DNA from: Alistipes sp.
GTDB taxonomy: Bacteria; Bacteroidota; Bacteroidia; Bacteroidales; Rikenellaceae
Direction of reading: 5' to 3'
NCBI GenBank assembly: GCA_017555105.1
Contig: JAFZHB010000015.1
Location: 1-64,000, forward strand
DNA: 64,000 nt
Below the pieces are notes generated by a model that had not been told where the DNA came from, searched no databases, and worked only from the letters and a program-made list of their open reading frames with translations. The position numbers were made by a program, and so were the translations under genes. This document shows positions 44,230-53,340 of the stretch, piece by piece (position 1 is the first letter of the stretch; each line of letters starts with the position of its first letter).

Positions 44230-45150
44230 ATGGCTCAGCACCCCCGCATCACGCTGGTCATTCCGACCTACAATCGCTCATCGTCGCTGCTGCGCACGCT
44301 CGAATCGGTCGCTCTACAGGAGCTCGATCCGACCTTGTGGTGCTGCCTGATCATCGACAACGGCTCGACCGACGACACGGCCGAGGTGGTCGAACGCTTT
44401 GCCGCCGAGCATCCGAAGCTCTCGCTGCGTCGCGTCGTAGAGCCGCAAGCAGGGGTATCCCACGCCCGCAACCGAGCCTTGCAGGAGGCAACCACGGAGC
44501 TGATCTGCTCGATCGATGACGACGAGCGCATCAACCCCGACTTCATCGAGGCCTACCTCCGATTCTTCGATACGCATCCCGACGCCGTGGTGGCCGGTGG
44601 TCGCATCATCGCTGAATATACCGAGAGCCGACCGCGCTGGCAGTCGCGCTGGAGCGAGCAACTCATCGCCAACCCGATCGACCGAGGCCCCGATCCGCAC
44701 CCCTTTCCCGAGGGGAAGCTGCCCGGTGGCGGCAATATGGGTTTTCGCCGTTCGTCGGCACTACAGGTAGGCTTCGCCACCGAGCTGGGTCGCACCGGCA
44801 AGCAGTTGCTCGGCGGCGAGGAGAACGACTTCTTCCTCCGCCTGCGCGAAGCGGGAGCCACGCTCTGGTACCTGCCCGAGGCGGTCATTTGGCACATCAT
44901 TCCGCCCGAAAAATGTACTTTGGAGTATCTGAAACGCTTGGCACGCAACAACGGCCTGAGCCAGATGCGCCGTGCCGTTTTGCGCGGTGAGAATCCCAAC
45001 TGGATGCTCCTGCGAGAGGGGTTGAAGTGGGTCGCCACGCTCCTGCTCTGCTGCACGATGCTGCCGGCCAAGGGGCACGCCCTCTTCCTGATGCGTCGCG
45101 AGATCTCGCGCGGCATCCTGGCAGGACGGGCAACTGCAGAAAAAGAGTGA
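44230..45150 (+). CDS. family 2 glycosyltransferase
   Basis: The 306-residue protein has a GT-A domain: VIPTYNRSSSL (about 10-20), IIDNGSTDDT and SIDDDERI holding the metal-binding DxD. GGEENDFFLRLREAG fits the acceptor region. A hydrophobic segment near the C-terminus (about 258-285) suggests membrane association. The sugar and acceptor are unknown. It is the last gene of the run from the M20 gene, 2 bases after rnr. Confidence 0.85.
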   Translation: MAQHPRITLVIPTYNRSSSLLRTLESVALQELDPTLWCCLIIDNGSTDDTAEVVERFAAEHPKLSLRRVVEPQAGVSHARNRALQEATTELICSIDDDERINPDFIEAYLRFFDTHPDAVVAGGRIIAEYTESRPRWQSRWSEQLIANPIDRGPDPHPFPEGKLPGGGNMGFRRSSALQVGFATELGRTGKQLLGGEENDFFLRLREAGATLWYLPEAVIWHIIPPEKCTLEYLKRLARNNGLSQMRRAVLRGENPNWMLLREGLKWVATLLLCCTMLPAKGHALFLMRREISRGILAGRATAEKE

Positions 45151-45177
45151 TCGCCCATCTAAAAAGATAAGCGATCA
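45148..45177 (+). terminator. hairpin at the end of the glycosyltransferase gene
   Basis: TGATCGC (45148-45154) pairs with GCGATCA (45171-45177), enclosing ATCT/AGAT. The stem starts inside the stop codon. The T-run is missing on the plus strand, so termination strength is uncertain. Confidence 0.45.
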
Positions 45178-45198
45178 ACTCCATCAAAAATTAACCCT

Positions 45199-45342
45199 TT
45201 AAATATCTCCCGGTCGAAAGAGCTCCGATAGGTAGTGATGCAGGTAGTAGAGATCTGCCTCACCTTGAATAACCTCTCGTAGCAGGAACTCCTCATCCTC
45301 GGAGATGCCATCCATACTTACTTCGTGGTCATCTTGCTTCAT
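45199..45342 (-). CDS. small acidic protein downstream of the sigma factor
   Basis: An ATG at 45342 opens a 47-residue frame that ends at a TAA (45199-45201). It is rich in Asp and Glu, with SEDEEFLLREVIQGE followed by an aromatic patch (DLYYLHHYLSELF). It lies 64 bases after the sigma-factor gene on the same strand, with no terminator between. The composition and position suggest a small partner or regulator of the sigma factor, but I recognise no family. It may also be chance. Confidence 0.5.
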   Translation of the reverse strand: MKQDDHEVSMDGISEDEEFLLREVIQGEADLYYLHHYLSELFRPGDI

Positions 45343-45406
45343 AGGCGGTTGGTTTTGTCTGTTAGTACTGAACTAACGCACCACCCTCCGCGATTATTGT
45401 GCCGAA

Positions 45407-45991
45407 TCAGTTTAAAATCAATTTTTTTTCTTTGATCAGGCGGCGCAGGTTGATCAGGGCATAGCGCATGCGCCCCAATGCGGTGTTGATGCTCACATCG
45501 GTCTGCTCGGCTATCTCTCGAAAACTCAAGCCGCTGAAGTAGCGCAGCTTGACCACCTCGCGCTGCTCCTCGGGCAACTGCTCGACCAGGGCACGCAGGT
45601 CGCGCTGGATCTGTTCGCCCACCATGCGATCCTCTACGGTCGGCTCGGCGAAGCGCAGCGTACCCAGCACATCGTAACCGGCCTCGCTCTCACTCACCAG
45701 CTTCTCCTGCTTACGCGAGCGAAAGTGGTCGATCACCTGGTTATGGGCAATGCGAAGCACCCACGAGAGAAACTTGCCACTATCAACATAGCGACCCTCG
45801 TCGATTACGCGTACGACTTTAATAAAGGTATTTTGGAAGATGTCATCGGCTAGATCACGGTCCTTGACCAGCATGCGGATGTAGTCACGCACGCGACGGC
45901 CGTGTCGCTCGATCAGTTGCGAGATAGCACTCGAATCACCTGCAAAATATTGATTCAGCAACTCCTGGTCGCTCAATACTTGCGCATTCAT
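45407..45991 (-). CDS. ECF-type RNA polymerase sigma factor
   Basis: The 194-residue protein has sigma region 2 (about 25-95, with DRDLADDIFQNTFIKV and HNQVIDHFR) and region 4 (about 135-190, with LPEEQREVVKLRYFSGLSFREIAE). It resembles a conserved Bacteroidota group that has no adjacent anti-sigma gene with a membrane helix. The only close partner is the 47-residue frame downstream. Confidence 0.9.
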   Translation of the reverse strand: MNAQVLSDQELLNQYFAGDSSAISQLIERHGRRVRDYIRMLVKDRDLADDIFQNTFIKVVRVIDEGRYVDSGKFLSWVLRIAHNQVIDHFRSRKQEKLVSESEAGYDVLGTLRFAEPTVEDRMVGEQIQRDLRALVEQLPEEQREVVKLRYFSGLSFREIAEQTDVSINTALGRMRYALINLRRLIKEKKLILN

Positions 45992-46108
45992 ACTCTTCGT
46001 TTTTTAACGGTTAAAAGAGCAGAGGTGTTTCGATAGGCGTCTGTGTTTGAGTGCTTTCGCAGGTTAAAAATAGGTTCTTTTGCCGCCCTTTGGGGGCCTT
46101 ATTCGAGT

Positions 46109-46140
46109 GCAAGATAGGCATTATTTTCCGTTTTTCCAAA
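46109..46140 (-). promoter_or_regulatory. promoter of the sigma-factor gene
   Basis: On the minus strand TTTG (46137-46140), 20 bases, then TATCTTGC (46109-46116), one base short of the full -7 consensus. The leader would be about 115 bases. Confidence 0.6.
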
Positions 46141-46182
46141 TTTTTGCCCAAACCCACTGCAAAGATAAGGCCAAAAGTAAAG

Positions 46183-46257
46183 GCAATTAAGGGCTACTAA
46201 CGGCCACTAAAGGAAACCGTTAATCGCCCTTAATCGCCTTTAATAGCCCTTAATTGC
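46183..46257. repeat. inverted repeat of the CAATTAAGGG family
   Basis: GCAATTAAGGGCTA (46183-46196) has an exact inverted copy at 46244-46257, with further partial copies (CGCCCTTAAT, CCTTTAAT) between. It lies 12 bases beyond the SGNH hydrolase stop and may end both convergent or divergent transcripts. The same motif recurs at 47147-47191. Confidence 0.75.
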
Positions 46258-46269
46258 GTTCGTTTCAGC

Positions 46270-47106
46270 CTACTCAAAATCCGCAGGGTGCGCCAGCAGC
46301 TGATACATCAGCGCCTTGGCCATGCGGTACTGACCCTCCGAGTCGGGGTGGAGGCGATCCCGATCCGCATCGCGGAAGTAGGGAGCGTGCTCGTCCAAAA
46401 CGGGATAGAGACCGCAGATCGAGTTCAGATCGATGACGGGCACAGCCCAGACATTGGCGATCTGCTGGTAGATCTCGAGGTAGTCCGAGAGGTACAAACC
46501 AATCTTGTTCGAGTAGAGTTCATCGGGCTGACGACGACCACTCGACGAGCTGACAAAGAGCGCGCGGTGGATCGGCGTAAGGACGATGATCTGCTTCGTG
46601 GGGTAGTTCTTCTTAAGGAACTCCATCGCCTTGTTGATGCGGCCGCAGACCGTCGCGTTATCCATCACCGGCGTTCTGCGCCAGCGGTACTCTTTCGTAC
46701 CGTCGGGCAACACCTGCAGGTGCTCGGGCGCCTCCTCATACCACTTACCGATCGGAACACCGGCATTGAAGTCGTTCGTGCCGATGAAGATCAGGATCGC
46801 ATCGACCTCCTGCCCCTGCTTCTCGATCATACGCTCGGCCTGGGGAATGATGTGGTGCCACTGGTTGCCGCTGATGCCATAGACCGTCGGCACGATGCCG
46901 AGGAGCTCCTCCAGGTACTGCCAATAGACCTTTTGGGTGGTGGTCTGACGCTCATCGGTGATCGAGTCACCGAGGTAAGCTACGCGCTTACCGTACCACT
47001 GGTTCTGAATCGTGAATTGCGCAGGCTCATCGGCACGGCGCTTGGCATCGGCCTGCATCGGGGCAAGCATCAACGCAGCCAAAAGAAGCGTAAAAAGGGT
47101 TTTCAT
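46270..47106 (-). CDS. SGNH/GDSL-type secreted hydrolase
   Basis: The 278-residue protein has a Sec signal peptide (cleavage near ADA-K) and the SGNH blocks: GDSIT (nucleophile Ser), GISGN, GTNDF and DRLHPD with the catalytic Asp and His. It is probably an exported esterase acting on acetylated glycans or lipids. The start at 47106 fits the signal peptide better than an upstream ATG at 47145. It sits between two related repeats. Confidence 0.85.
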   Translation of the reverse strand: MKTLFTLLLAALMLAPMQADAKRRADEPAQFTIQNQWYGKRVAYLGDSITDERQTTTQKVYWQYLEELLGIVPTVYGISGNQWHHIIPQAERMIEKQGQEVDAILIFIGTNDFNAGVPIGKWYEEAPEHLQVLPDGTKEYRWRRTPVMDNATVCGRINKAMEFLKKNYPTKQIIVLTPIHRALFVSSSSGRRQPDELYSNKIGLYLSDYLEIYQQIANVWAVPVIDLNSICGLYPVLDEHAPYFRDADRDRLHPDSEGQYRMAKALMYQLLAHPADFE

Positions 47107-47146
47107 CGGATATTGGTTTTTCGGTTGAAAGGTTCGTAAAAGCAAT

Positions 47147-47191
47147 TAAGGGCAATTAAAGACACTTTTTTGAGTCCTTAATCACCCTTAA
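47147..47191 (-). repeat. hairpin of the CAATTAAGGG family between proS and the SGNH gene
   Basis: TTAAGGGCAATTAAAGACAC (47147-47166) pairs imperfectly with 47172-47191, loop of T/A. It likely ends the proS transcript. It is related to the repeat at 46183-46257. Confidence 0.65.
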
Positions 47192-47209
47192 TTTTCTGTT
47201 GGTTATTCG

Positions 47210-48694
47210 TTAGTAACTTCTTGCGAAGAGCACACGGCGGTGCGAGGGCTTACCCGAGAAGATGCAGACGCCCTCCTCCTCCTCGGCATCCAACGGGATG
47301 CAGCGAATCGTAGCCTTCGTAGCCTCCTTGATCTTGACCTCGGTCTCTACCGTACCATCCCAGTGAGCCGAGATGAAACCGCCCTTCTCGTTGAGTACCT
47401 GCTGGAACTCCTCCCACGAATCGACCTTCGTGATCATCGAGTTGCGGTAGTCGAGCGCCTTCTGGAAGATATTCTGCTGGATGTCGGTCATCAACTGCTC
47501 GATGAGATCCTCCAGACCCTCCTGCGGCAAGGTCTGCTTCTCGAGCGTATCGCGACGCACGAGCTCGATCGTACCGTTCTCCATATCGCGGCCACCCATC
47601 GCCAGACGCACGGGCACACCCTTCAGCTCATACTCGGCAAACTTGAAGCCCGGACGCACATTGTCGCGGTCGTCGATCTTCACACTGATGCCACGCTTCT
47701 TCAGCTCAGCTGCGATCTCGTCGAAACGCTCGCAGATGGCAGCCAGCTGCTCGGCCGACTTGTAGATGGGCACCATCACCACCTGGATCGGAGCGAGCTT
47801 CGGAGGCAGCACCAGACCGTTGTTGTCCGAGTGAGCCATGATCAGCGCACCCATCAGACGGGTCGAAACACCCCACGAGGTTGCCCATACATACTCCTGC
47901 TTACCCTCCTTGGTGACATACTGCACATCGAAAGCCTTGGCAAAGTTCTGACCCAGGAAGTGCGAGGTACCGCTCTGCAGCGCCTTACCATCCTGCATCA
48001 GTGCCTCGATCGTGAGCGTATCCTCCGCACCTGCGAAGCGCTCGTTGGGCGACTTGTGGCCTACGACCACCGGCAGCGACATCCACTCCTGAGCGAAGCG
48101 CTCGTATACATGCACCATCTTCTCGGCCTCCTCGATCGCCTCCTCGCGCGTAGCGTGAGCGGTGTGACCCTCCTGCCAGAGGAACTCGGCCGTACGGAGG
48201 AAGAGACGCGTACGCATCTCCCAGCGCACCACATTGGCCCACTGGTTGCAGAGGATCGGCAGGTCGCGGTAGGACTGAATCCAATTCTTGTAGGTGTTCC
48301 AGATGATCGTCTCCGAGGTGGGACGCACGATGAGCTCCTCCTCGAGCTTTGCATCGGGATCTACGACCACACCCTTACCCTCGGGATCGTTCTTCAGGCG
48401 GTAGTGCGTCACCACGGCGCACTCCTTGGCGAAGCCCTCCACGTGGTTGGCCTCACGCGAGAAGAACGACTTGGGGATGAAGAGCGGGAAGTAGGCGTTC
48501 TGGTGTCCCGTCTCCTTGAACATTGCATCGAGAGCATCGTGCATCTTCTCCCAGATGGCATAGCCATAGGGCTTGATGACCATGCAGCCACGCACGGCCG
48601 AGTTCTCGGCCAGGCCGGCCTTCACAACCAGATCGTTGTACCACTGCGAGTAGTTATCGTCCGATTTGGTCAAATCTTTCAGTTCCTTTGCCAT
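47210..48694 (-). CDS. proS: prolyl-tRNA synthetase, archaeal/eukaryal type
   Basis: The 494-residue class II synthetase has the motif 2 region [22 protein letters not shown] and motif 3 [23 protein letters not shown] (quoted beyond 20 only by key parts: TRLMGALIM). It lacks the insertion domain of the common bacterial form, and it ends in the extra C-terminal domain of the archaeal/eukaryal form with a terminal Tyr. This type is usual in Bacteroidota. It charges tRNA-Pro. Its own promoter is at 48737. Confidence 0.94.
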   Translation of the reverse strand: MAKELKDLTKSDDNYSQWYNDLVVKAGLAENSAVRGCMVIKPYGYAIWEKMHDALDAMFKETGHQNAYFPLFIPKSFFSREANHVEGFAKECAVVTHYRLKNDPEGKGVVVDPDAKLEEELIVRPTSETIIWNTYKNWIQSYRDLPILCNQWANVVRWEMRTRLFLRTAEFLWQEGHTAHATREEAIEEAEKMVHVYERFAQEWMSLPVVVGHKSPNERFAGAEDTLTIEALMQDGKALQSGTSHFLGQNFAKAFDVQYVTKEGKQEYVWATSWGVSTRLMGALIMAHSDNNGLVLPPKLAPIQVVMVPIYKSAEQLAAICERFDEIAAELKKRGISVKIDDRDNVRPGFKFAEYELKGVPVRLAMGGRDMENGTIELVRRDTLEKQTLPQEGLEDLIEQLMTDIQQNIFQKALDYRNSMITKVDSWEEFQQVLNEKGGFISAHWDGTVETEVKIKEATKATIRCIPLDAEEEEGVCIFSGKPSHRRVLFARSY

Positions 48695-48736
48695 AAATAT
48701 CTTGCGTATTTTTTTGTATTAGCACACTTTAACGCG

Positions 48737-48744
48737 CAAAGTTA
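48737..48744 (-). promoter_or_regulatory. -7 box of proS
   Basis: On the minus strand TAACTTTG matches the -7 box about 43 bases before the ATG. It abuts the T-run of the terminator at 48747-48785. Confidence 0.6.
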
Positions 48745-48746
48745 AT

Positions 48747-48785
48747 AAAAAAATAAGAACCCACCTATAAGTTAGGCAGGTTCTT
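48747..48785 (-). terminator. terminator of the FadL-like gene
   Basis: AAGAACC (48755-48761) pairs with GGTTCTT (48779-48785), with an inner CCT/AGG pair. On the minus strand a run of seven T (48747-48753) follows. It ends the upstream unit immediately before the proS promoter. Confidence 0.7.
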
Positions 48786-48837
48786 TTCTCTTTGTTCGAA
48801 CAATCCAACCGAATGTAGGCTTCAAGCTCCTCTTCGG

Positions 48838-50547
48838 TTAGAATTTCACCGAGAAGGTCAGTGCCACATTGTGGCGCGTATACTCGGTCGAAAAGGTGGG
48901 GCTTTCGTGGATCTCGGCTACTTCGTTCGAACCCTTTTCGGGATAGCAGTTGCCGTAGAAGAGCATATACTCACTCTGCTCGGTCGTGGCGTGGCAGTAG
49001 GCCAGATCAAGCGCACACGAGCGACCCAGCTGCACGCCTGCTCCCAGCGTAAAGTAGCCTGTCTTCGTATCCACCGGCTGTGTGAAGATCGTCGACTTCT
49101 CCTTCAAGGCCGAGCCAATCACACCGTAGCCGGCGCGCAGTGCCACCATCGGAATGGGGCGCACCTCCAGACCCACACGGAGCGTGTTCGATCCTTGGAA
49201 GTAGTGTTTGAAGTCCTGCTTGAAGTCCTCCTCGCCCTGACCATAGGGCAGGTAGGGCTGATTCTTCACGCGGATACCGTTGAACCACGAACGCTCATAA
49301 TCCACCGAGAGGAGTGCTACGCGCCCAAAGGTGTAAGAGGCACCCAGCATCAGGCGAGCCGGCGAGCAGAACTCCCAGGCGTTCTGGGCGCTATCCTCCA
49401 AGAGCTCCGAGACGGCATCCGAGGTGTACTCGTGGGTCGTCGGATCGGTCGGCGAGGTCTCACCCAGCGAGCGGGTCGAGCAGGAGAGTTCATAGGTTCT
49501 ATCGAGCGAGTAGAAGGTTGGTGTATGGAAGGCCAAGCCGAGGCGCAGTACCTCCACGGGGCGATAGACCACGCCCAACTTAAAATTCACACCCGCACCA
49601 TCGAGGCGCATCGCCTGACGCAGACCCATCGCCTGCATCACCGACGAGAGCTCACGCCCCTCGCTATCCACAGCGTGGGTCGAGCTGTCGTAACCATTCC
49701 CACCGTTATAGGTGTAGGCCTCTCCGTAGTAGAGCGTCTTATACTGGTAGAGCGTCTGCACGCCAATCGTCACACCGAAGTAGAGCTTATTGTCGTAGTT
49801 CGCACCCATCGAGAAGCTGATCTCGCCCGCCGAGCCACGGCTGCGCAGCGTCTGTCCGCCCTCAATCGAGGCGTTTGCACCGATCTCTGCCGGATACCAC
49901 ACCCCCTGCTTATTACAATCCACCAGATAGGTCTTATAGCCTGCCACAGCCGGCCAGAAGAGAGGATCAATCGCCCAGTTCGGGCGGCCGTCGAGCTCCA
50001 CGCCGTTATAGCCAACCACTGCCCCACCGGCCTCGAGCATCATCGCCATCGCGTCGGCAATCGAGGCATCTGCTCCGCGGTAGGAGAAAGAGCTTTGGTA
50101 GTTGTAGTCAGCCAAGCGCGTGTAGCCAATACCGGCATTCACGCTCAGGATCTTGCCCGACCCCTCGTAGAGGTTAAAAACAGCACCGAGATTACCCAAG
50201 CCAAAGCGCGAACGCGAGTTCCCCTGATAGGGATCTGAGCCTGCGCTCTCGCTCTGGGCGATGGTGACCATCGGCGTCAGGGCGAACTCGCCACTTTGGT
50301 ACATACCCAGACCTGCGGGGTTCAGCGCCATCGAGGCTTGATCTGCGCCCAGCGAGGTGAAAGCACCCGCCATGGCCATCGAGCGGGCCGTGCCAAAGTT
50401 AAACTGCTGGCGCGAGAGGTTGGCCAGGTCCGCGGTCGAGAGGGCATCGTTCGAGAGCACCTGTCCGCCCACCTCGTATTCGTATCGTTGTGCCGAGACG
50501 CTGCCTGCGAAGAGCAGGAGGGTCAAGAGCCATAAGATTCGTTTCAT
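48838..50547 (-). CDS. FadL/OMPP1-like outer-membrane transport protein
   Basis: The 569-residue protein has a signal peptide (cleavage near VSAQ) and the N-terminal hatch motif of FadL-type channels, ARSMAMAGAFTSLGADQAS then NPAGLGMYQSGE (about 54-85). The remainder is a barrel of alternating strands ending in NVALTFSVKF with the terminal Phe. It is likely to import a hydrophobic small molecule. It lies 36 bases downstream of the lipoprotein gene on the same strand. Confidence 0.85.
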   Translation of the reverse strand: MKRILWLLTLLLFAGSVSAQRYEYEVGGQVLSNDALSTADLANLSRQQFNFGTARSMAMAGAFTSLGADQASMALNPAGLGMYQSGEFALTPMVTIAQSESAGSDPYQGNSRSRFGLGNLGAVFNLYEGSGKILSVNAGIGYTRLADYNYQSSFSYRGADASIADAMAMMLEAGGAVVGYNGVELDGRPNWAIDPLFWPAVAGYKTYLVDCNKQGVWYPAEIGANASIEGGQTLRSRGSAGEISFSMGANYDNKLYFGVTIGVQTLYQYKTLYYGEAYTYNGGNGYDSSTHAVDSEGRELSSVMQAMGLRQAMRLDGAGVNFKLGVVYRPVEVLRLGLAFHTPTFYSLDRTYELSCSTRSLGETSPTDPTTHEYTSDAVSELLEDSAQNAWEFCSPARLMLGASYTFGRVALLSVDYERSWFNGIRVKNQPYLPYGQGEEDFKQDFKHYFQGSNTLRVGLEVRPIPMVALRAGYGVIGSALKEKSTIFTQPVDTKTGYFTLGAGVQLGRSCALDLAYCHATTEQSEYMLFYGNCYPEKGSNEVAEIHESPTFSTEYTRHNVALTFSVKF

Positions 50548-50583
50548 AAATCGTCTATTATATAAAGGGTCTATCGATCAAGT

Positions 50584-51702
50584 TTATCGGCTACGCGAAC
50601 TGCTGCCCGAATAGCCACCACGCGCACCACCGCCCGAGAGGCCCGAGCTGCCCGAGCTGCGCGAGCCACCATAGGAGTTCGACGAACCCGAGTAGCCCGA
50701 CGAGGAGCTGCGACGCGTGGAGTTATTCGTATTCCAACTATTGTTGCTGTTCATGTTGTTCTGCTCGCGCTGCTGGCTGGGCTGACGGCTCACCGTGCCG
50801 CTACCACGCCCCTGCTCGGGACGCGAGCTACCTTGATAAGCTCCCGACGACCAGTTGCGGTTGCCGCTCTGGGCTCGGTTGATCGCATTGCGGCTCGAAC
50901 CCCCATAGGGCTGCGTATAACGCGAAGCGCTCGGACGGTGCACCGTGGGACGACCATAGTGACCGCCGCCGTAGATCGGGCGGTGACCGCCGGCGTGCCA
51001 ACCGGGATACCAATGGGGGTGATGGATGCCGTGACCCCACCAGTGCGGGCCATACCAGCCCCACCACGAATTGTGCCACGAGGAGAAGTACCAGGGATCA
51101 TACCACGAGAGGCCAACATTCCAACCCCACGAGCCAAAGCCAAGCGAGAAGGAGGGGACAGACCAGCCGTAGTACCACGCGCTGTGGTAGACGGGTGCAC
51201 CCCAATTGCCGAACATCGCCGTCACATACTTCGGCTCGACCCACACCTCATCGCCCATGACGATGATGTTATAGAAGGCCGGATCGTAGGCCGACACATA
51301 ATGGAAGGTGGAGCTGTAGCGGGCATTCGTATAGCTCGACGGCATGCGGTAAGAGGGGGACTCGAAACCACGCAGACGACGCGCATAGGCGCTCTGGTAG
51401 TCATCGGCCAAGACGCTCTGGTAGTTCACACTGCTGCTCTGGGTCGTGGCGGTAGTTGCACGCTCGGAGAGCTGTTGCACCTCACGCTCGAGGATCAGCG
51501 CCTCGATCTCGGCACGGCGCGCCTCGGCTTCTGCCTTGCGGGCCTCGGCCTCAGCCTGCTGTTTACGAGCAATTTCCGTACGGTTATGAATGGCATACAG
51601 GTCGTTCGATGCGCTATTCGACTGCGCATAGAAGGCTGCCGAGCAGCTCGTCAGCAGCAGCGCCACGAGCAGCATCAGGGTGTTGGTTAGGCTCTTTTTC
51701 AT
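50584..51702 (-). CDS. lipoprotein with coiled coil and Trp/His/Gly-rich region
   Basis: The 372-residue protein has a lipoprotein signal (LLTSC, Cys 20), a charged helix likely to be a coiled coil (about 43-82, repeats of AEAR), a conserved-looking central part (FYNIIVMGDEVWVEPKYV), a region packed with Trp, Gly and His (about 165-240), and a Ser/Gly/Arg-rich low-complexity tail. I recognise no enzyme fold. It may have a structural or surface role. It heads a two-gene unit with the FadL-like gene. Confidence 0.75.
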   Translation of the reverse strand: MKKSLTNTLMLLVALLLTSCSAAFYAQSNSASNDLYAIHNRTEIARKQQAEAEARKAEAEARRAEIEALILEREVQQLSERATTATTQSSSVNYQSVLADDYQSAYARRLRGFESPSYRMPSSYTNARYSSTFHYVSAYDPAFYNIIVMGDEVWVEPKYVTAMFGNWGAPVYHSAWYYGWSVPSFSLGFGSWGWNVGLSWYDPWYFSSWHNSWWGWYGPHWWGHGIHHPHWYPGWHAGGHRPIYGGGHYGRPTVHRPSASRYTQPYGGSSRNAINRAQSGNRNWSSGAYQGSSRPEQGRGSGTVSRQPSQQREQNNMNSNNSWNTNNSTRRSSSSGYSGSSNSYGGSRSSGSSGLSGGGARGGYSGSSSRSR

Positions 51703-51728
51703 GGTACAATGCGTTTTTGTATCACCTT

Positions 51729-51764
51729 CGGGAGAATCGCTGCTTGCAGCAATCGGCTCTCCCG
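51729..51764 (-). promoter_or_regulatory. hairpin in the leader of the lipoprotein gene
   Basis: CGGGAGA (51729-51735) pairs with TCTCCCG (51758-51764), with an inner GCTGC/GCAGC stem. It sits about 27 bases before the ATG in a leader of roughly 185 bases. I match it to no known riboswitch. Confidence 0.5.
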
Positions 51765-51896
51765 CCTGACTATTTTTTATATAGGAAACGATTTTCGCCT
51801 CCCTTTTGGTATGGAGCAGTACAAATTATCCCCGTTTTATTCCGAAAACGAACAGCCGTTCCACACCAAGAACCATTTGCGACTACTTCTCCAATA

Positions 51897-51904
51897 CAAA
51901 GATA
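51897..51904 (-). promoter_or_regulatory. -7 box of the lipoprotein-FadL unit
   Basis: On the minus strand TATCTTTG is a full -7 match. No clear -33 box. It implies an unusually long leader. Confidence 0.55.
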
Positions 51905-52232
51905 GCAAACTTTTCAGAAAAATCCACACCCCCAAGGGCGATCGGGCAGAAAATGGCGGTGAAGCGACCGCTTCCTCCTCTGAAAAGGGAGCTTTCATCG
52001 GCAAAAAAGTTGCCACAATCCTTTTTCCGGATCGCACAACGCCGCACGCCGACCGTTCGAGGGAGCGCACCGCACCACCTCGAGCCCCTCAAAGCAATGG
52101 CAACCCTCCGAAACGACGCAAAAAGGGGGCTTCGAGGCTGCTTTCACCCCGTCAAAAAGCGAAATATGGGATAAAACTTAATTTTTTTAATTTTTTTCGC
52201 ACCAATAGTTGCACGGTTCGAAAAATTATCTC
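51905..52232. other. gap without a recognisable gene
   Basis: Frames open here look like neither strand's neighbours in composition and run into the tRNA. I see nothing functional beyond the flanking promoters. Confidence 0.5.
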
Positions 52233-52240
52233 TATATTTG
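52233..52240 (+). promoter_or_regulatory. -7 box of tRNA-Ser
   Basis: TATATTTG is a full -7 match 11 bases before the tRNA, with TTG at 52209-52211 about 21 bases upstream. Confidence 0.65.
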
Positions 52241-52251
52241 CACTCGCAATT

Positions 52252-52339
<88 letters not shown>

Positions 52340-52359
52340 GAAGGCAAAATGAATTGCCG

Positions 52360-52389
52360 GGGCTTCGATGAAAATCGAAGCCCTTTTTT
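52360..52389 (+). terminator. terminator of tRNA-Ser
   Basis: GGGCTTCGAT (52360-52369) and ATCGAAGCCC (52374-52383) form a 10-bp stem with GAAA loop, followed by six T. Confidence 0.9.
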
Positions 52390-52439
52390 GTGTTTATGGC
52401 GGAATCAAACTCGTTTGAATGACGCAAGAAACACAAAAA

Positions 52440-52610
52440 AAAGGAATCTCACGCAGTGAGCCCAGCAATTCATTTTCCGCGTTTGCAAGGGCCTCTGCGG
52501 CGAGCAGAAGGGAAAGGCGTCACGGAGCAGACCGCAGGTCTGCGTAGTAGCCAATCCCGGATCAATCATACAGCCCTTGCGAACCGCTGCGCAGTAGCCA
52601 ATCCCATAGA
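52440..52610. other. structured non-coding stretch with direct and inverted repeats
   Basis: CTGCGTAGTAGCCAATCCC (52540-52558) recurs with one change at 52587-52605. GCAAGGGC (52485-52492) has an inverted copy at 52573-52580. A GCAATTCATTTT segment (52465 on) mirrors the tRNA 3' flank near 52345-52356. No convincing gene; a minus-strand frame of 86 codons lacks protein character. Confidence 0.5.
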
Positions 52611-52729
52611 CTTGATGCGCCATCGAAAGCACCAAGATGCTTTGGTGGGTATTTTGTTTCAACATTTCTCTCTTTTCACATTTAATAAAAACTTAACTTT
52701 TTCTTGAAGTTCCGGAAACATTCGGGCGC

Positions 52730-52737
52730 TACTTTTG
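52730..52737 (+). promoter_or_regulatory. -7 box of mgsA
   Basis: TACTTTTG is a full -7 match, 45 bases before the ATG. No clear -33 box at standard spacing. Confidence 0.6.
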
Positions 52738-52782
52738 CGTGGTATTCATAGGAAAAGAATTAGATGTAAAAAAGATTGATGT

Positions 52783-53256
52783 ATGGAGAAAAGATTAACC
52801 GTAGCACTGGTTGCACACGACGCAATGAAGCATGACTTGGCCGAATGGGTTGCTTGGAATTGGGAGAAGTTGCTCTCTCACCGCTTGATCTGCACAGGGA
52901 CCACAGGTCGCATCGTGGCCGAGACACTCATGGAGCGACGCGGCAAAGATACCGCCAACACACGATTTGACATCACGATGCTCAAATCCGGTCCATTAGG
53001 CGGAGATCAACAGTTGGGCGCCATGATTGCAAACGGCGAAATCGATGTACTGATTTTCTTCTGGGATCCCATGTCGGCTCAGCCCCACGATGTAGATGTA
53101 AAGGCATTGCTCCGATTGGCCACGCTCTACAATGTACCGACCGCTATCAACCGCTCATCGGCCGACTTTATTATCTCGTCTTCACTGATGGCTCACGCCG
53201 ACTATAAGCCTGTCATCAAGGATTATAGATCCTATATCGAAAGAACCGTAAGGTAA
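52783..53256 (+). CDS. mgsA: methylglyoxal synthase
   Basis: The 157-residue enzyme turns dihydroxyacetone phosphate into methylglyoxal, a bypass that relieves sugar phosphate build-up. Family motifs are VALVAHDAMKHDL (8-20), TGTTG, SGPLGGDQQLG and FFWDPMSAQPHDVDVK. Length is standard. It is a single-gene unit between its promoter and a strong terminator. Confidence 0.95.
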   Translation: MEKRLTVALVAHDAMKHDLAEWVAWNWEKLLSHRLICTGTTGRIVAETLMERRGKDTANTRFDITMLKSGPLGGDQQLGAMIANGEIDVLIFFWDPMSAQPHDVDVKALLRLATLYNVPTAINRSSADFIISSSLMAHADYKPVIKDYRSYIERTVR

Positions 53257-53340
53257 GTATTTCAGTCATAAAATCATTAAAAAAATATCATTATTTTTCC
53301 TTCCGTTTTAGTCTTTCGTACCCTCCGTAGGAGGAGCAAG

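Noticed and set aside
52405..52665. 86-codon minus-strand frame after tRNA-Ser
   Set aside because: It is built from the direct and inverted repeats of the region; the peptide lacks any recognisable fold and is Cys-rich by chance.
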